Below, piece after piece: positions 29,064 through 37,728 of a stretch of 64,000 nt of DNA. The DNA comes from Marinifilaceae bacterium (lineage in GTDB: Bacteria > Bacteroidota > Bacteroidia > Bacteroidales > Marinifilaceae). The stretch lies in contig JAFGYE010000066.1 in NCBI GenBank assembly GCA_016936255.1, positions 62,001 to 126,000 on the forward strand. The letters run 5' to 3'. The notes beneath the pieces were generated by a model. It had not been told where the DNA came from, made no database searches, and saw only the letters and a list, made by a program, of their open reading frames with translations. A program made the position numbers and the translations under genes. Each line of letters starts with the position of its first letter. The stretch's first letter is position 1.

Positions 29064-30596
29064 ATGAACGATAAGAAAGTAAGGGTTCGATTTGCTCCTA
29101 GTCCTACGGGGCCTCTTCATATGGGTGGTGTTAGAACAGCCCTTTTCAACTATTTATTCGCGAGAAAACACAATGGTGATTTTCTATTGCGTATTGAAGA
29201 CACTGACCAGACAAGATATGTGCCTGGTGCGGAAGAATACATCTCGGAATCATTAAAATGGTGTGGAATTCAAATTGATGAAGGAGCGACCGTAGGTGGT
29301 GAATACGGACCTTACCGTCAGTCGGAGCGTAAGCCGATGTATCGTGAGTATGCCGATCAGCTCATTGCTTCGGGAAATGCCTATTACGCTTTTGACACTC
29401 CTGAAGAACTGGATGCTATTCGTAATCAGCATGAAGAAGAGAAGAAAACTTTTACCTACAATTATGCAACCCGCGAAAATTTGAATAACTCCCTGGCTTT
29501 ATCAGCAGAAGAAGTTCAAAATAAAATTGAGGCCGGCGAAGCTTATGTGGTACGATTTAAAATGCCTGTTGGTGAGGAATTGCAATTGGATGATGAAATA
29601 AGAGGTCGTGTCGTGTTTAACACTTCTGCTTTAGACGATAAGGTATTGTTTAAATCAGATGGAATGCCAACTTATCATCTGGCGAATGTGGTGGATGATT
29701 ATTTAATGAAAATCTCACATGTAATTCGCGGGGAGGAATGGTTGCCGTCGATGCCATTACATGTATTACTATACAGATCGTTTGGATGGAAAGACGACAT
29801 GCCTAAATTTGCTCACCTTCCATTAATTTTGAAACCGGTAGGAAAAGGAAAACTAAGCAAGCGTGATGGAGATAAATTGGGATTTCCGGTATTTCCACTG
29901 GAATGGACTGATCCTAAAACAGATGAAATTTCATCAGGATATCGTGAAGGTGGATATTTTCCTGAAGCATTCGTAAATATGCTGGCCTTTTTAGGATGGA
30001 ATCCTGGAACAGAGCAGGAAATCTTCTCAATGGAAGAGCTTTCTCAGGCATTTTCTTTGGAACGTGTTGGTAAATCGGGTTCTAAGTTCGATCCTGAGAA
30101 AACCAAATGGTTCAATCGTCAGTATCTGATGACTAAATCGGATGAAGAGATTGGAATCTTGTTTGCGGAACAAATTTTAAAGGCAAAAGGAATTGATGCT
30201 GATCAGGAAACTGTGAACCGGGTTTGTGGTATGGTAAAAGATCGTGTAGACTTTGTTTCGGAACTTTGGGAGCATGTAAATTACTTTTTTGAGGCACCTG
30301 TTGAATTTGATGCAAAGACAGTGAAAAAGGGTTGGAAAGAGGATACTTCAGCTTTGATAACTGAATTGAAAGACATTTTGGAAAGCATTGAAGATTTTTC
30401 TTCAGCGAATTCTGAAGAGGTTGTGAAAGAATGGATCACTGCCAAAGAAATTGGTTTTGGAAAAGTGATGAATCCTTTTCGTTTGGCTGTGGTAGGTGCC
30501 GGTAAAGGGCCTCATATGTTCGATATCATTGAAATACTTGGAAAAAAGGAAACCATTGCACGTTTGGATTATGCATTGGAGAATATCAAAATATAA
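29064..30596 (+). CDS. gltX: Glutamyl-tRNA synthetase
   Basis: Charges tRNA-Glu; 510 residues, normal for Bacteroidota. Class I HIGH motif is [10 protein letters not shown] near the start and the KMSKS loop is [18 protein letters not shown] lies between. The helical anticodon-binding C-terminal domain is complete. Because the convergent neighbour is glnS, this enzyme is expected to be discriminating (charging only tRNA-Glu). It ends at a strong terminator. Confidence 0.97.
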   Translation: MNDKKVRVRFAPSPTGPLHMGGVRTALFNYLFARKHNGDFLLRIEDTDQTRYVPGAEEYISESLKWCGIQIDEGATVGGEYGPYRQSERKPMYREYADQLIASGNAYYAFDTPEELDAIRNQHEEEKKTFTYNYATRENLNNSLALSAEEVQNKIEAGEAYVVRFKMPVGEELQLDDEIRGRVVFNTSALDDKVLFKSDGMPTYHLANVVDDYLMKISHVIRGEEWLPSMPLHVLLYRSFGWKDDMPKFAHLPLILKPVGKGKLSKRDGDKLGFPVFPLEWTDPKTDEISSGYREGGYFPEAFVNMLAFLGWNPGTEQEIFSMEELSQAFSLERVGKSGSKFDPEKTKWFNRQYLMTKSDEEIGILFAEQILKAKGIDADQETVNRVCGMVKDRVDFVSELWEHVNYFFEAPVEFDAKTVKKGWKEDTSALITELKDILESIEDFSSANSEEVVKEWITAKEIGFGKVMNPFRLAVVGAGKGPHMFDIIEILGKKETIARLDYALENIKI

Positions 30597-30621
30597 TTGA
30601 GATTTTTTCTCATTGAGATGA

Positions 30622-30649
30622 ACCACTTCCTTCGGGGAGTGGTTTTTTT
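30622..30649 (+). terminator. Terminator of gltX (UUCG tetraloop)
   Basis: ACCACTTCC-TTCG-GGGAGTGGT: nine-base stem closed by the stable UUCG loop, then TTTTTT. Confidence 0.92.
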
Positions 30650-30891
30650 GTTTAAAGAAAATCAACAAAGGTGTTGAATGGCTGACAAGTTAAAGGGTCA
30701 ATTAGTTGGGGGCTAAGCTAATAGTCTTGCTTTGTGTGAATTAGCAGGTGGTTTGGCAATTATTTGTTCTGCTTGTATGGTCTTACTTAATTTTAAAGGA
30801 GTGTTTTAATAGAACGTGTTTTTGATATTAGAGAAGTGTTTGAAATATTTAATATTGTTTTTCTATTTGGGAGTAAAAAAGACTTGTTTAA
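30650..30891. other. Spacer between convergent gltX and glnS
   Basis: Between the two terminators are about 240 AT-rich bases in which I see no gene or repeat. Confidence 0.5.
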
Positions 30892-30928
30892 TAAAAAAAC
30901 CTGACAAGATTTTGTCCTGTCAGGTTTG
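30892..30928 (-). terminator. Terminator of glnS
   Basis: AAACCTGACA and TGTCAGGTTT form a ten-base stem; read on the minus strand it is followed by TTTTTTTATT. Confidence 0.88.
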
Positions 30929-30947
30929 ATGTATTTTAAGTAGCGGA

Positions 30948-32660
30948 TTATTTCTTTTGGGTTTTAGTCCATGAGTCTTTTAAAGAAACCGTACGGTTGA
31001 AAACTAATTTTTCTGCAGTAGAATCTTTATCTACAGAGAAATAGCCTAGTCGGGTAAACTGAAAATGATCTTCAGCTTTAGCATCTTTTAAACTTGGTTC
31101 AACGTAACACTCGCTCAAAATTTGTAAGGAATCAGGATTAATAAATTCTTTAAAGTCCGTTTCCTTTTGGGAATCAGGAGCTTCGTGGTTAAAAAGACGA
31201 TCGTAGATACGAACTTCGGCTTTAGCAGCATGCTTGGCAGAAACCCAATGAAGTGTTCCTTTTACCTTGCGTTTGCTTTCCTCTGATCCACTACCACTCT
31301 TAGATTTTGCATCGTAAGTACAGTGAATTTCAGTGATGTTTCCATCAGCATCTTTAACAGCTTTTTCGCACATTACAATGTAAGCAGCCTTTAATCGTAC
31401 TTCCTGTCCCGGAGTCATTCTGAAGAATTTCTTTGGAGCATCTTCCATAAAATCTTCCCTCTCGATATATAATTCACGAGAAAAAGGAATATCACGATTT
31501 CCGCTTTCCGGATCTTCAGGATTGTTTTCGATACTCAAAAATTCTTCCTGATTTTCGGGATAATTGGTGATGATTAATTTTACAGGATTCAAAACAGCCA
31601 TTACACGTGGAGCAGTTTTATTCAAATCCTCACGAACACAATGTTCTAAAAGTGAAACATCAATTACATTGTTTCGTTTTGCAACACCAATTATATCCGC
31701 AAAATTACGAATTGAAGCAGGAGTATATCCTCTTCTACGCAATCCTGAAACAGTAGGCATTCGTGGATCATCCCATCCATTAACGTGATTATCTTTTACC
31801 AATTCCAGTAACTTTCGCTTACTCATTACGGTGTAGCTTAAGTTCAAACGAGCAAATTCACGCTGTTTTGGGCGGTAATCAGTATCGGTTAAATTATTCA
31901 CGAACCATTCGTATAGCGGACGGTGAACTTCAAATTCTAAAGTGCAGATAGAGTGTGTAATTCCTTCTATATAATCCGACTCGCCATGAGCATAATCATA
32001 CATTGGATAAATACACCATTGATCGCCTGTGCGGTGATGATGCGCATGCATGATACGATACATCAATGGATCGCGCATGTGCATATTTGATGAAGTCATG
32101 TCGATTTTTGCACGAAGAACTTTTTCTCCATCCTTGAATTCACCATTCTTCATTCTTTCGAATAAATCTAAGTTTTCCTCAACACTTCGATTACGATAAG
32201 GACTTTCTATACCTGCCTCGGTTGGTGATTTTTTCTGCTCAGCAATTTGCGCAGCTGTCTGATCATCCACATAGGCTTTGCCATCAGTAATCAACTTCAC
32301 TGCCCAATCATACAATTGCTGAAAATAATCAGAAGTATACAAAGGCTCCCCATCCCACTGAAATCCTAACCATTTGATGTCATCCATAATGGAATTTACA
32401 TACTCAGTGTCTTCTTTAACAGGATTAGTATCGTCGAAACGTAAATTACATTTTCCCTTATATTGTTGGGCAAGGCTAAAGTTTAGGCATATCGACTTAG
32501 CGTGTCCGATGTGTAAGTACCCGTTTGGTTCTGGAGGGAATCGGGTGTGTACTCTACCATCATTCACATTGTTTTTCAGATCTTCTTCAATAATCTGCTG
32601 GATAAAATTAAGAGATTTGCTTTCGTTAACATTCTCTTCTTTTACATTTTTGTTATCCAT
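30948..32660 (-). CDS. glnS: Glutaminyl-tRNA synthetase
   Basis: Charges tRNA-Gln directly, so this lineage need not rely on the GatCAB route. Start chosen at [11 protein letters not shown] (570 residues); an upstream in-frame ATG adds eight. HIGH motif is [14 protein letters not shown], the KMSKS loop is VMSKRKLL, and the two beta-barrel anticodon-binding domains fill the C-terminal third. A lysine/serine-rich [13 protein letters not shown] insertion lies in the C-terminal barrel. Confidence 0.97.
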   Translation of the reverse strand: MDNKNVKEENVNESKSLNFIQQIIEEDLKNNVNDGRVHTRFPPEPNGYLHIGHAKSICLNFSLAQQYKGKCNLRFDDTNPVKEDTEYVNSIMDDIKWLGFQWDGEPLYTSDYFQQLYDWAVKLITDGKAYVDDQTAAQIAEQKKSPTEAGIESPYRNRSVEENLDLFERMKNGEFKDGEKVLRAKIDMTSSNMHMRDPLMYRIMHAHHHRTGDQWCIYPMYDYAHGESDYIEGITHSICTLEFEVHRPLYEWFVNNLTDTDYRPKQREFARLNLSYTVMSKRKLLELVKDNHVNGWDDPRMPTVSGLRRRGYTPASIRNFADIIGVAKRNNVIDVSLLEHCVREDLNKTAPRVMAVLNPVKLIITNYPENQEEFLSIENNPEDPESGNRDIPFSRELYIEREDFMEDAPKKFFRMTPGQEVRLKAAYIVMCEKAVKDADGNITEIHCTYDAKSKSGSGSEESKRKVKGTLHWVSAKHAAKAEVRIYDRLFNHEAPDSQKETDFKEFINPDSLQILSECYVEPSLKDAKAEDHFQFTRLGYFSVDKDSTAEKLVFNRTVSLKDSWTKTQKK

Positions 32661-32858
32661 ACTACTCAATTTAAAATGATACATGTATTTGCCTGAGATT
32701 CGGAATCGAATCCTGCCTTGCTTTTCGAGTCGAAATGCGATTCAATAAATTTACAATAATTTGATTGATCAGCTACATTATGAAACGAAAAACAAAAGTA
32801 TGGAAATTCCCTCAATATTACTTAGCTATGCTTGGTTAAGAGTGTAAAAAAATGAGAT

Positions 32859-32889
32859 TTTGTACTTGTAATTTAATCTCTTATTTTCG
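32859..32889 (+). promoter_or_regulatory. Promoter of folB
   Basis: TTTG (32859-32862), 19 bases, TATTTTCG (32882-32889): the right spacing with one mismatch to TAnnTTTG. It also argues against any start upstream of 32,915. Confidence 0.6.
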
Positions 32890-32914
32890 CCAAACAATAT
32901 TTACAACAAAAAAA

Positions 32915-33265
32915 ATGGGAATTATTGAATTAGAAGGCATGGAATTTTACGCCTATCATGGCTGTTTTAAGGAAGAGCAAATTGTTGGGAATAAATTTAC
33001 CGTTTATGTTCGCATGGAATATAATGCTGAAAAGGCGGTGAAATCTGATTCTATAGACGATGCTCTGAATTATCAGCGTGCGTATGAAATGATAAAGGAA
33101 CAACTGCAAATAAAATCTCATTTGCTTGAACATGTTGGGGAGAGAATTTTAGATGTTTTGTATAAAAATTTCCCCGAATTGGAGCATGCAACAGTAAAAG
33201 TATCTAAAATGAACCCTCCAATGGGTGGACAAATAGAAAAAGTGAGCTTAACTTTGTCTCGTTAA
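32915..33265 (+). CDS. folB: Dihydroneopterin aldolase
   Basis: Folate synthesis: 7,8-dihydroneopterin to 6-hydroxymethyl-dihydropterin plus glycolaldehyde. It is 116 residues from the ATG MGIIELEGMEFYAYHG; longer starts would run through the promoter. Family motifs are FYAYHGCFKEEQIVGN, DALNYQRAYE and HLLEHVGERI, with the catalytic Lys in VKVSKMNPPM. Single gene between glnS (divergent) and tRNA-Cys. Confidence 0.95.
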   Translation: MGIIELEGMEFYAYHGCFKEEQIVGNKFTVYVRMEYNAEKAVKSDSIDDALNYQRAYEMIKEQLQIKSHLLEHVGERILDVLYKNFPELEHATVKVSKMNPPMGGQIEKVSLTLSR

Positions 33266-33328
33266 TTCTTTGATTACTCCTGATTTGTAGAATCAGTTTA
33301 AAATTTTTGTGACAAATTTTGAGAAAAG

Positions 33329-33361
33329 TTTGCACGAGTAATATAGAAATATATATCTTTG
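33329..33361 (+). promoter_or_regulatory. Promoter of tRNA-Cys
   Basis: TTTG (33329-33332), 21 bases, TATCTTTG (33354-33361). Predicted start is about 15 bases before the tRNA. Confidence 0.65.
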
Positions 33362-33382
33362 CAACGCCTTTACGGAAGATAG

Positions 33383-33453
33383 GGTCTCTTGGCCGAGTGG
33401 CTAGGCACCGGTCTGCAAAACCGTCTACGGCGGTTCGAATCCGCCAGAGACCT
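33383..33453 (+). tRNA. tRNA-Cys (GCA)
   Basis: A 71-base cloverleaf: acceptor GGTCTCT/AGAGACC, D arm GCC..GGC, anticodon loop CTGCAAA with anticodon GCA, T arm GCGG-TTCGAAT-CCGC, and discriminator U as usual for Cys. CCA is not encoded. The outermost anticodon-stem pair is C-U by my fold. The 3' end is the insertion point of the island; its sequence is regenerated by the island, so the tRNA stays intact. Confidence 0.95.
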
Positions 33454-33454
33454 C
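33434..33454 (+). repeat. attL (tRNA-Cys 3' end)
   Basis: The left copy of the 21-base repeat ends in TCCGCCAGAGACCTC and lies in the T arm and acceptor stem of tRNA-Cys. The right copy is at 52371-52391 and differs by A versus G at one position. Confidence 0.88.
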
Positions 33455-33466
33455 AAAGTAAATTTA

Positions 33467-33506
33467 TAAAGCCCCAATTCTTAACGAGTTGGGGCTTTAT
33501 TGTTTT
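33467..33506 (+). terminator. Terminator just inside the left island end
   Basis: TAAAGCCCCAA (33467-33477) and TTGGGGCTTTA (33489-33499) pair over 11 bases, then TTGTTTTTA. It now terminates tRNA-Cys; it belongs to the island, since the original terminator lies beyond attR. Confidence 0.8.
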
Positions 33507-33510
33507 TATA

Positions 33511-33534
33511 TGTTGCCGGTTTTGTTGCCGGTTT
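33511..33534 (+). repeat. Paired GTTGCCGG motif, left (putative integrase arm site)
   Basis: TGTTGCCGGTTT occurs twice in tandem. The same 24 bases, same orientation, recur at 52217-52240 just inside the right end. Position suggests arm-type integrase binding sites (inference). Confidence 0.6.
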
Positions 33535-33611
33535 GTTTTTTTACTCCAAAAGGGATAGTGAAAATGGGTGTGCTTTTGAAATGAAAAAAATACTCGCTTG
33601 ATTTATAAATA

Positions 33612-33639
33612 AAAATCCTCAAAGTGAAATTTTTGAGGA
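33612..33639 (-). terminator. Terminator of the HNH/DGQHR gene
   Basis: CCTCAAA (33617-33623) and TTTGAGG (33632-33638); the minus strand continues ATTTTTATTT. It lies 40 bases past the stop. Confidence 0.65.
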
Positions 33640-33678
33640 ATTTTCAAATATAATTTTTTTAGGTAATGCCTAAATTTA

Positions 33679-35184
33679 TTAGCTTCTTCCAGTTAATACA
33701 TAATTGATTGTTAATCCTTTCCTATTAAATAAATCATGTTGTTTTTGTGCAGAAACTAAAAGACTATCTATTTCGCCTTCAGGTTCATCCCATAAGTTGT
33801 GATTAAACATCCTATCAAGAGAGGCGTCTATCCTATCAATCTGTTCTTGATTGAATTTTTTCCGATAAAGTAATTTATCTCGTTCGTCTTGTGAAATCAT
33901 ATTACAGGCATTGATTATTATATCTTTTAAATATGTAGACCAAGTTAGGACTGATCCTTTATGCCATATTCTTCTCGATTTCAGTTGAGTATTTGTCAAT
34001 GAACTATTTCTCTTTTTTGATGCCCAATTTACAAGATTCCCTTTTTCAACAAGTAATTTTGAAATAGTTTTGAAATTTTCATTTTCACTATCGCGATAAT
34101 CAAATTCAGATTTAAAATGTGCTTTTGAAGGGGTAAGGTGTAAAGTATTCGGAAAAATTGTTTTACCAAGTAGATCATCAGTTATTGGAAAATTTGAGTC
34201 TCTTGAAGCAATTGCGATATATTCCTTTAATACAGATAATTCTTTTGCTTGTGTTTTAATAGCACTTATAAGCATTTTTTTAGCTTCAGCCTTTGTGTAT
34301 TGTTGTTCTGAAACTAAAAAATTAACGAAATTATCTTCAGTATGGGTTTCTGGTAGTGTTGTTTCAATAAATTTATCTAGAAATTCTTTATGAATTTCAG
34401 ACAGTTTCTCTAAAAGCGTTGATGTATAAAATGGTATTTGTTTGTGTTTCGAATGAGCTTCTAAATTAGTAATCATTAATTGGTCAAAAAGAAGTTTGCT
34501 TTTCTCTAGATCAGAAGGTGATATATATATCTTCACATCAAGCTCTGTTTCATTGTTAAGAATTTGTGATGCAAATTTATGCTGTCCATCAAAAAGTTTT
34601 ATCTTTTTATCAACCAATCTTGCAATTGATGGTGCCAATTGAGGATGTGTTTTTAGATGGTCTCTAAGTTTTAATAATCTACTATAAACAATATATCTTG
34701 GTTGAAGACCTTTTTCATCGTCATTCTCAATCCATTTATTTTTCACTCGTGCATAAAAATACTCTGCATTTAAAAGCTTATCAAAGTATACAGGGTAATC
34801 AATATTATCTATTCCATCATCTAATGAAATCGTCCCATTTTCTCTTTTCACAGAGAAATTTTTATGTTCTACCTGTTTTAAATCAAAAATATCTTGAAGT
34901 TTAATTTTATTATTCTTCTCAATAAATAATCTTTCAAGTTTCAGATTGTCTCTTATATCATATAATGTCAGGTCTGATTTTCTGCGATTATATTCTTTTT
35001 TAACAATTCTAATATTTTCCAATGAAGTTTCACCTTGCTTAGCGAAAGCTTGAATATGATCATATTCAATTACATCGTCATCACCAATAACTTCGCCAGA
35101 GATGAAGCACTTCAATGTTCCATCAGTATCAACTTGCTGTTTTCTTACTTCTTCTTTTTCCTTTTCAGATAATTGTCGTTTCAT
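33679..35184 (-). CDS. HNH nuclease fused to a DGQHR-type domain
   Basis: A 501-residue protein with two visible parts. Residues about 20-72 look like an HNH nuclease: LKCFISGEVI, EYDHIQAFA (catalytic His43), ENIRIV and YNRRKSD. Further on, KIKLFDGQHKFASQIL (DGQHK at 199-203) matches the DGQHR motif of DndB/DpdB proteins of DNA phosphorothioation and deazaguanine systems, here with Lys for Arg. The C-terminal 250 residues are helical with no motif I know. No Dnd or Dpd partners are present, so it may be a single-gene nuclease defence; that is inference. It stands alone, convergent with tRNA-Cys. Confidence 0.72.
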   Translation of the reverse strand: MKRQLSEKEKEEVRKQQVDTDGTLKCFISGEVIGDDDVIEYDHIQAFAKQGETSLENIRIVKKEYNRRKSDLTLYDIRDNLKLERLFIEKNNKIKLQDIFDLKQVEHKNFSVKRENGTISLDDGIDNIDYPVYFDKLLNAEYFYARVKNKWIENDDEKGLQPRYIVYSRLLKLRDHLKTHPQLAPSIARLVDKKIKLFDGQHKFASQILNNETELDVKIYISPSDLEKSKLLFDQLMITNLEAHSKHKQIPFYTSTLLEKLSEIHKEFLDKFIETTLPETHTEDNFVNFLVSEQQYTKAEAKKMLISAIKTQAKELSVLKEYIAIASRDSNFPITDDLLGKTIFPNTLHLTPSKAHFKSEFDYRDSENENFKTISKLLVEKGNLVNWASKKRNSSLTNTQLKSRRIWHKGSVLTWSTYLKDIIINACNMISQDERDKLLYRKKFNQEQIDRIDASLDRMFNHNLWDEPEGEIDSLLVSAQKQHDLFNRKGLTINYVLTGRS

Positions 35185-35679
35185 ATGATTGTTTTTTAAT
35201 ATTGGCTGGAATAGCAGTCAGTCTTATAACTCTTTTAATGTCTTGGAGATTCGGTGAGTTCCAAAAACTCTTATCCAGATACCGTATAGTATCATCATGT
35301 TTTCCAGATGGTCTGACACTCGGAACTATCTGAGTCTAGAGCGTTGCTTTATCCGCGTTCTGTTATTTTTTTTTTACAATGAACTTTAGCTCGGATAATA
35401 TTGTAACCGCAATTGGCATATAGTTTTTGTAAGTGTTTAGTTGATTTTTTGCGAGTTGAAAATTAAAACATGTCAAAATAAAACAGTCTCAAGGTCATGT
35501 TGACAGTCATATCGATATAATACAACAGAACATGGTAACGGCTATAATTGCCGGATTCCTAATTATTAAGGATATTAGGCAGGTTAACCATTACCAGTAG
35601 TGTCTCAAGTAAGAAAGAAACAGTCACAAAAGTATCGTCCGTTATAAGCAGACCAAAGTGCTGTGTCAAAAAAGAAAGA
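35185..35679. other. Non-coding gap upstream of the HNH/DGQHR gene
   Basis: The gap is 495 bases with no credible ORF on either strand. It contains the foldable block at 35248-35336 (separate entry), a T-tract near 35,366-35,376, and otherwise AT-rich sequence without repeats I can see. Confidence 0.5.
35248..35336 (-). other. Foldable RNA-like block in the 5' leader of the HNH gene
   Basis: Outer arms GATTCGGTGAGTTCC (35248-35262) and GGAACTATCTGAGTC (35322-35336) pair along 15 positions with two mismatches and two G-T pairs. They enclose GATAC-GTATC (35278-35293) and CAGA-TCTG (35305-35315) hairpins. It is GC-richer than its surroundings and ends 64 bases before the HNH gene start. A leader RNA or small RNA is possible; strand is assigned only from that gene. 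Confidence 0.35.
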
Positions 35680-35826
35680 TTATTTCTTTTTTGTTGTTTT
35701 CTTGTCTGGAGCTTGTGTTAACAATGCACCTGCTAAACTCTTGTTAAGTTTAGAGGAATTTGGGTTTGACAATACTTTTGCCGCTTTAGTCGCCATTTTC
35801 GGCGATGTCTTTTCATTTTTTGCCAT
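35680..35826 (-). CDS. 48-residue basic protein, unknown
   Basis: A short gene reading MAKNEKTSPKMATKAAKVLS, then NPNSSKLNKSLAGALLTQ and a KKTTKKK tail. The pattern of a small basic helical protein with regular Ala/Leu spacing, ATG start and lysine-rich end is like small proteins I have seen beside defence genes with the form SPKxATKAxxxL...KSLAGxxLxQ (memory, not searched). It is the last gene of the minus-strand set DUF2188 - FINCPFD protein - this gene, 95 bases after the latter. The reverse frame is also open but lacks such sense. Confidence 0.72.
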   Translation of the reverse strand: MAKNEKTSPKMATKAAKVLSNPNSSKLNKSLAGALLTQAPDKKTTKKK

Positions 35827-35921
35827 TTTGCTACTTATTAAATGTTATTAATGATGAACTACTTATCTTTTGCATTTACAATGAACGCTACGATTGAACT
35901 ATAATTTGGTAGTGGATATCT

Positions 35922-36530
35922 TTAATTTTTATATTTCTCAATCCAAACTTGCATGTTTTCAATTATGTCACTAAAAGTTAGAGCATATATATCTTTTGGA
36001 TTGTATCCATTATCTTTTAATATTTCTTCATAATCATACTCAAATTCATTGTATGCTAGCCAGATTTCCTTATACATGGGAATATTTGCAAGACTCGATC
36101 TAAACCAGTCTCTTACTCCTTTTACCAATTGCTCTGGTGATTCGTTATGAGCTTTAATATCATTCCCTGAAATATCAGAAATTACTTTTTGATAACGGTA
36201 TCGTTCCTTTTCAAGGATTAAGAATTTTTTTTCTCCATAACCATTTAAGTTTGATAACTTAAATCCAAAATCAATACCACATTCGAATGGCATGTTAAAA
36301 CGAGGCAAATCATTCTTCTTTAAAGGCTCCATTCTAGAAAGATCATGTATTGAATATTTCGATTCAGACATTAGGCTTTTAAGCTTATTTAGTCTTACCT
36401 CGCCAGAGTCAGATGTTTCTGATATTTTTGGAACTAAATCCATATAGATTACTGTAAATAATAAAGGCTTTAATAAAGGGAAAAACTGATTGTCGAATGG
36501 ACAATTTATAAATACATTTTTGATGTCCAT
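35922..36530 (-). CDS. FINCPFD-motif protein, likely nucleotide-binding fold, unknown role
   Basis: 202 residues. The N-terminus NVFINCPFDNQFFPLLKPLL is followed by SDSGEVRLNKLKSLM, YSIHDLSR, and LPRFNMPFECGIDFGFKLS, then a helical end. These blocks form a widespread family often seen in defence islands. The alternating strand/helix order with an Asp in the first loop, a glycine-free switch and a conserved Glu after FNMPFE recalls TIR or nucleoside-deoxyribosyltransferase folds, but I cannot show enzymatic activity. It starts five bases after the DUF2188 gene, so the two are translated together. Confidence 0.72.
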   Translation of the reverse strand: MDIKNVFINCPFDNQFFPLLKPLLFTVIYMDLVPKISETSDSGEVRLNKLKSLMSESKYSIHDLSRMEPLKKNDLPRFNMPFECGIDFGFKLSNLNGYGEKKFLILEKERYRYQKVISDISGNDIKAHNESPEQLVKGVRDWFRSSLANIPMYKEIWLAYNEFEYDYEEILKDNGYNPKDIYALTFSDIIENMQVWIEKYKN

Positions 36531-36535
36531 AAAAT

Positions 36536-36784
36536 CTATTTTTTAGTGTTTTCTTGAATCGTACCATCTTTTTTATGAACGATTATTCTATCACCTGATT
36601 TCATGGTTTTTGCTAAAGAAATTGCTGCAGATTTAGTCGGAGAAACAGAGCTTGCTCTTTTTGAACCTTCTTTTTTAACAGACCAACCACTATTACTTGG
36701 AACAACATGAATTCTGCTATTTTTTGTTGAAGCCGCTTTTTTAAAGCTTTCTGTTAATTTCCTTTTTGTATTTAATTTACTCAT
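36536..36784 (-). CDS. DUF2188 protein
   Basis: 82 residues. The DUF2188 core is RIHVVPSNSGWSVKKEGSKR followed by ASSVSPTKSAAISLAKTM and RIIVHKKDGTIQ: a small alpha/beta domain of unknown function whose family is known for the GW.VK.EG pattern. The N-terminal 20 residues are a basic extension. First gene of the three-gene minus-strand cassette, five bases before the FINCPFD gene. Confidence 0.82.
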   Translation of the reverse strand: MSKLNTKRKLTESFKKAASTKNSRIHVVPSNSGWSVKKEGSKRASSVSPTKSAAISLAKTMKSGDRIIVHKKDGTIQENTKK

Positions 36785-37092
36785 GATTTTTCAACTGTAA
36801 TTGATTAACTAAATTACAAATATGAAATCCAATGTAACTCATGTTATGATTAAAATTCAGACTACTATATGGAATATAGAACTAGTCCAAATAGGACTAC
36901 GCACATATCCTATAAATAATTGATTTATAAAAAAACAACGGCTAAACACATTTCTCTACATACCCCTATTTGTAAGATATTTGGCAAAATTTAGATAGTT
37001 CTCGTGTGATTCCGAACAGTTTTAAGCTCAATAGATAAATCAGTATTTGAGAAGTATTTTAAATGCTTAGCTAGATAACGACAAAGATATTT
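36785..37092. other. Spacer between CBASS and the DUF2188 cassette
   Basis: 308 AT-rich bases. It should contain the CBASS transcript end and the DUF2188 promoter. I see only a weak GTCCaaatAGGAC hairpin near 36,885 and nothing else. Confidence 0.45.
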
Positions 37093-37728
37093 TCACTTAA
37101 TATCTAAATGTTTCGCAAAATGATTTAAATCATTAATTAAAATTATTTTATCAATCATTCTGAAATTTTTGTAACAGATACAGTGCTTTCCTGAATTACA
37201 TTTTTTTAAAGAAATACCACTCCCACAATAACATAAATCGTGTATACGTAATTTAGTTTTCTTGATTCTGTCTAAAATTAGCCTTAGAATTAAGCGATCA
37301 TTATTTATTTCCAAAATATCCCGATATCCTTCAACTATACCAAATGAGTTATGTGCATACTCAGCCGTTCGATATTTTCCATTTAACTCAAAATAAGAGT
37401 TGTTCTGAAAATATGGAATTACAATTTCCTTGATGAAGTGGTAAAGACTCGTTATTTTTGTTTTTAATAAGACTTGTGCTTTTGCTTGTGTAGTCAAACA
37501 ACATGATTCAGTATCGGAATAAGTATGCCTTTTTAATGTTTTAGGTATTCGTTCTCCAATCTCATAAACAATTGGAAATTGAGTCGGATATCTATCCAAC
37601 TCAATTTTCACATCATAAGAATCCTTACGAGTAATGTATAATTCACCCACAATAGTATTAGTTAGAGAATCATACAACAGTTCAGGATAATTATTCAATA
37701 CTACATCAACCTGATCTTTAAGCTCCAT
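37093..37728 (-). CDS. CBASS E2-like protein with SEC-C zinc motif
   Basis: 211 residues. Residues about 8-150 resemble the ubiquitin-conjugating (E2-like) component of type II short CBASS: RYPTQFPIVYEIGERIP, then HTYSDTESCCLTT with the likely catalytic Cys76/77, FIKEIVIPYFQN, and EYAHNSFGIVEGYRD. The C-terminus carries a SEC-C zinc motif (CYCGSGISLKKC...H.C). In such operons the E2 is thought to prime the CD-NTase by conjugation without an E1 or JAB partner, and none is present here. It overlaps the CD-NTase gene by 11 bases. Confidence 0.75.
   Translation of the reverse strand: MELKDQVDVVLNNYPELLYDSLTNTIVGELYITRKDSYDVKIELDRYPTQFPIVYEIGERIPKTLKRHTYSDTESCCLTTQAKAQVLLKTKITSLYHFIKEIVIPYFQNNSYFELNGKYRTAEYAHNSFGIVEGYRDILEINNDRLILRLILDRIKKTKLRIHDLCYCGSGISLKKCNSGKHCICYKNFRMIDKIILINDLNHFAKHLDIK

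Noticed and set aside
35663-35851. A plus-strand frame of 62 codons with hydrophobic character
   Set aside because: The opposite strand encodes the 48-residue basic protein with regular, family-like sequence and an ATG start; the plus frame is its mirror.
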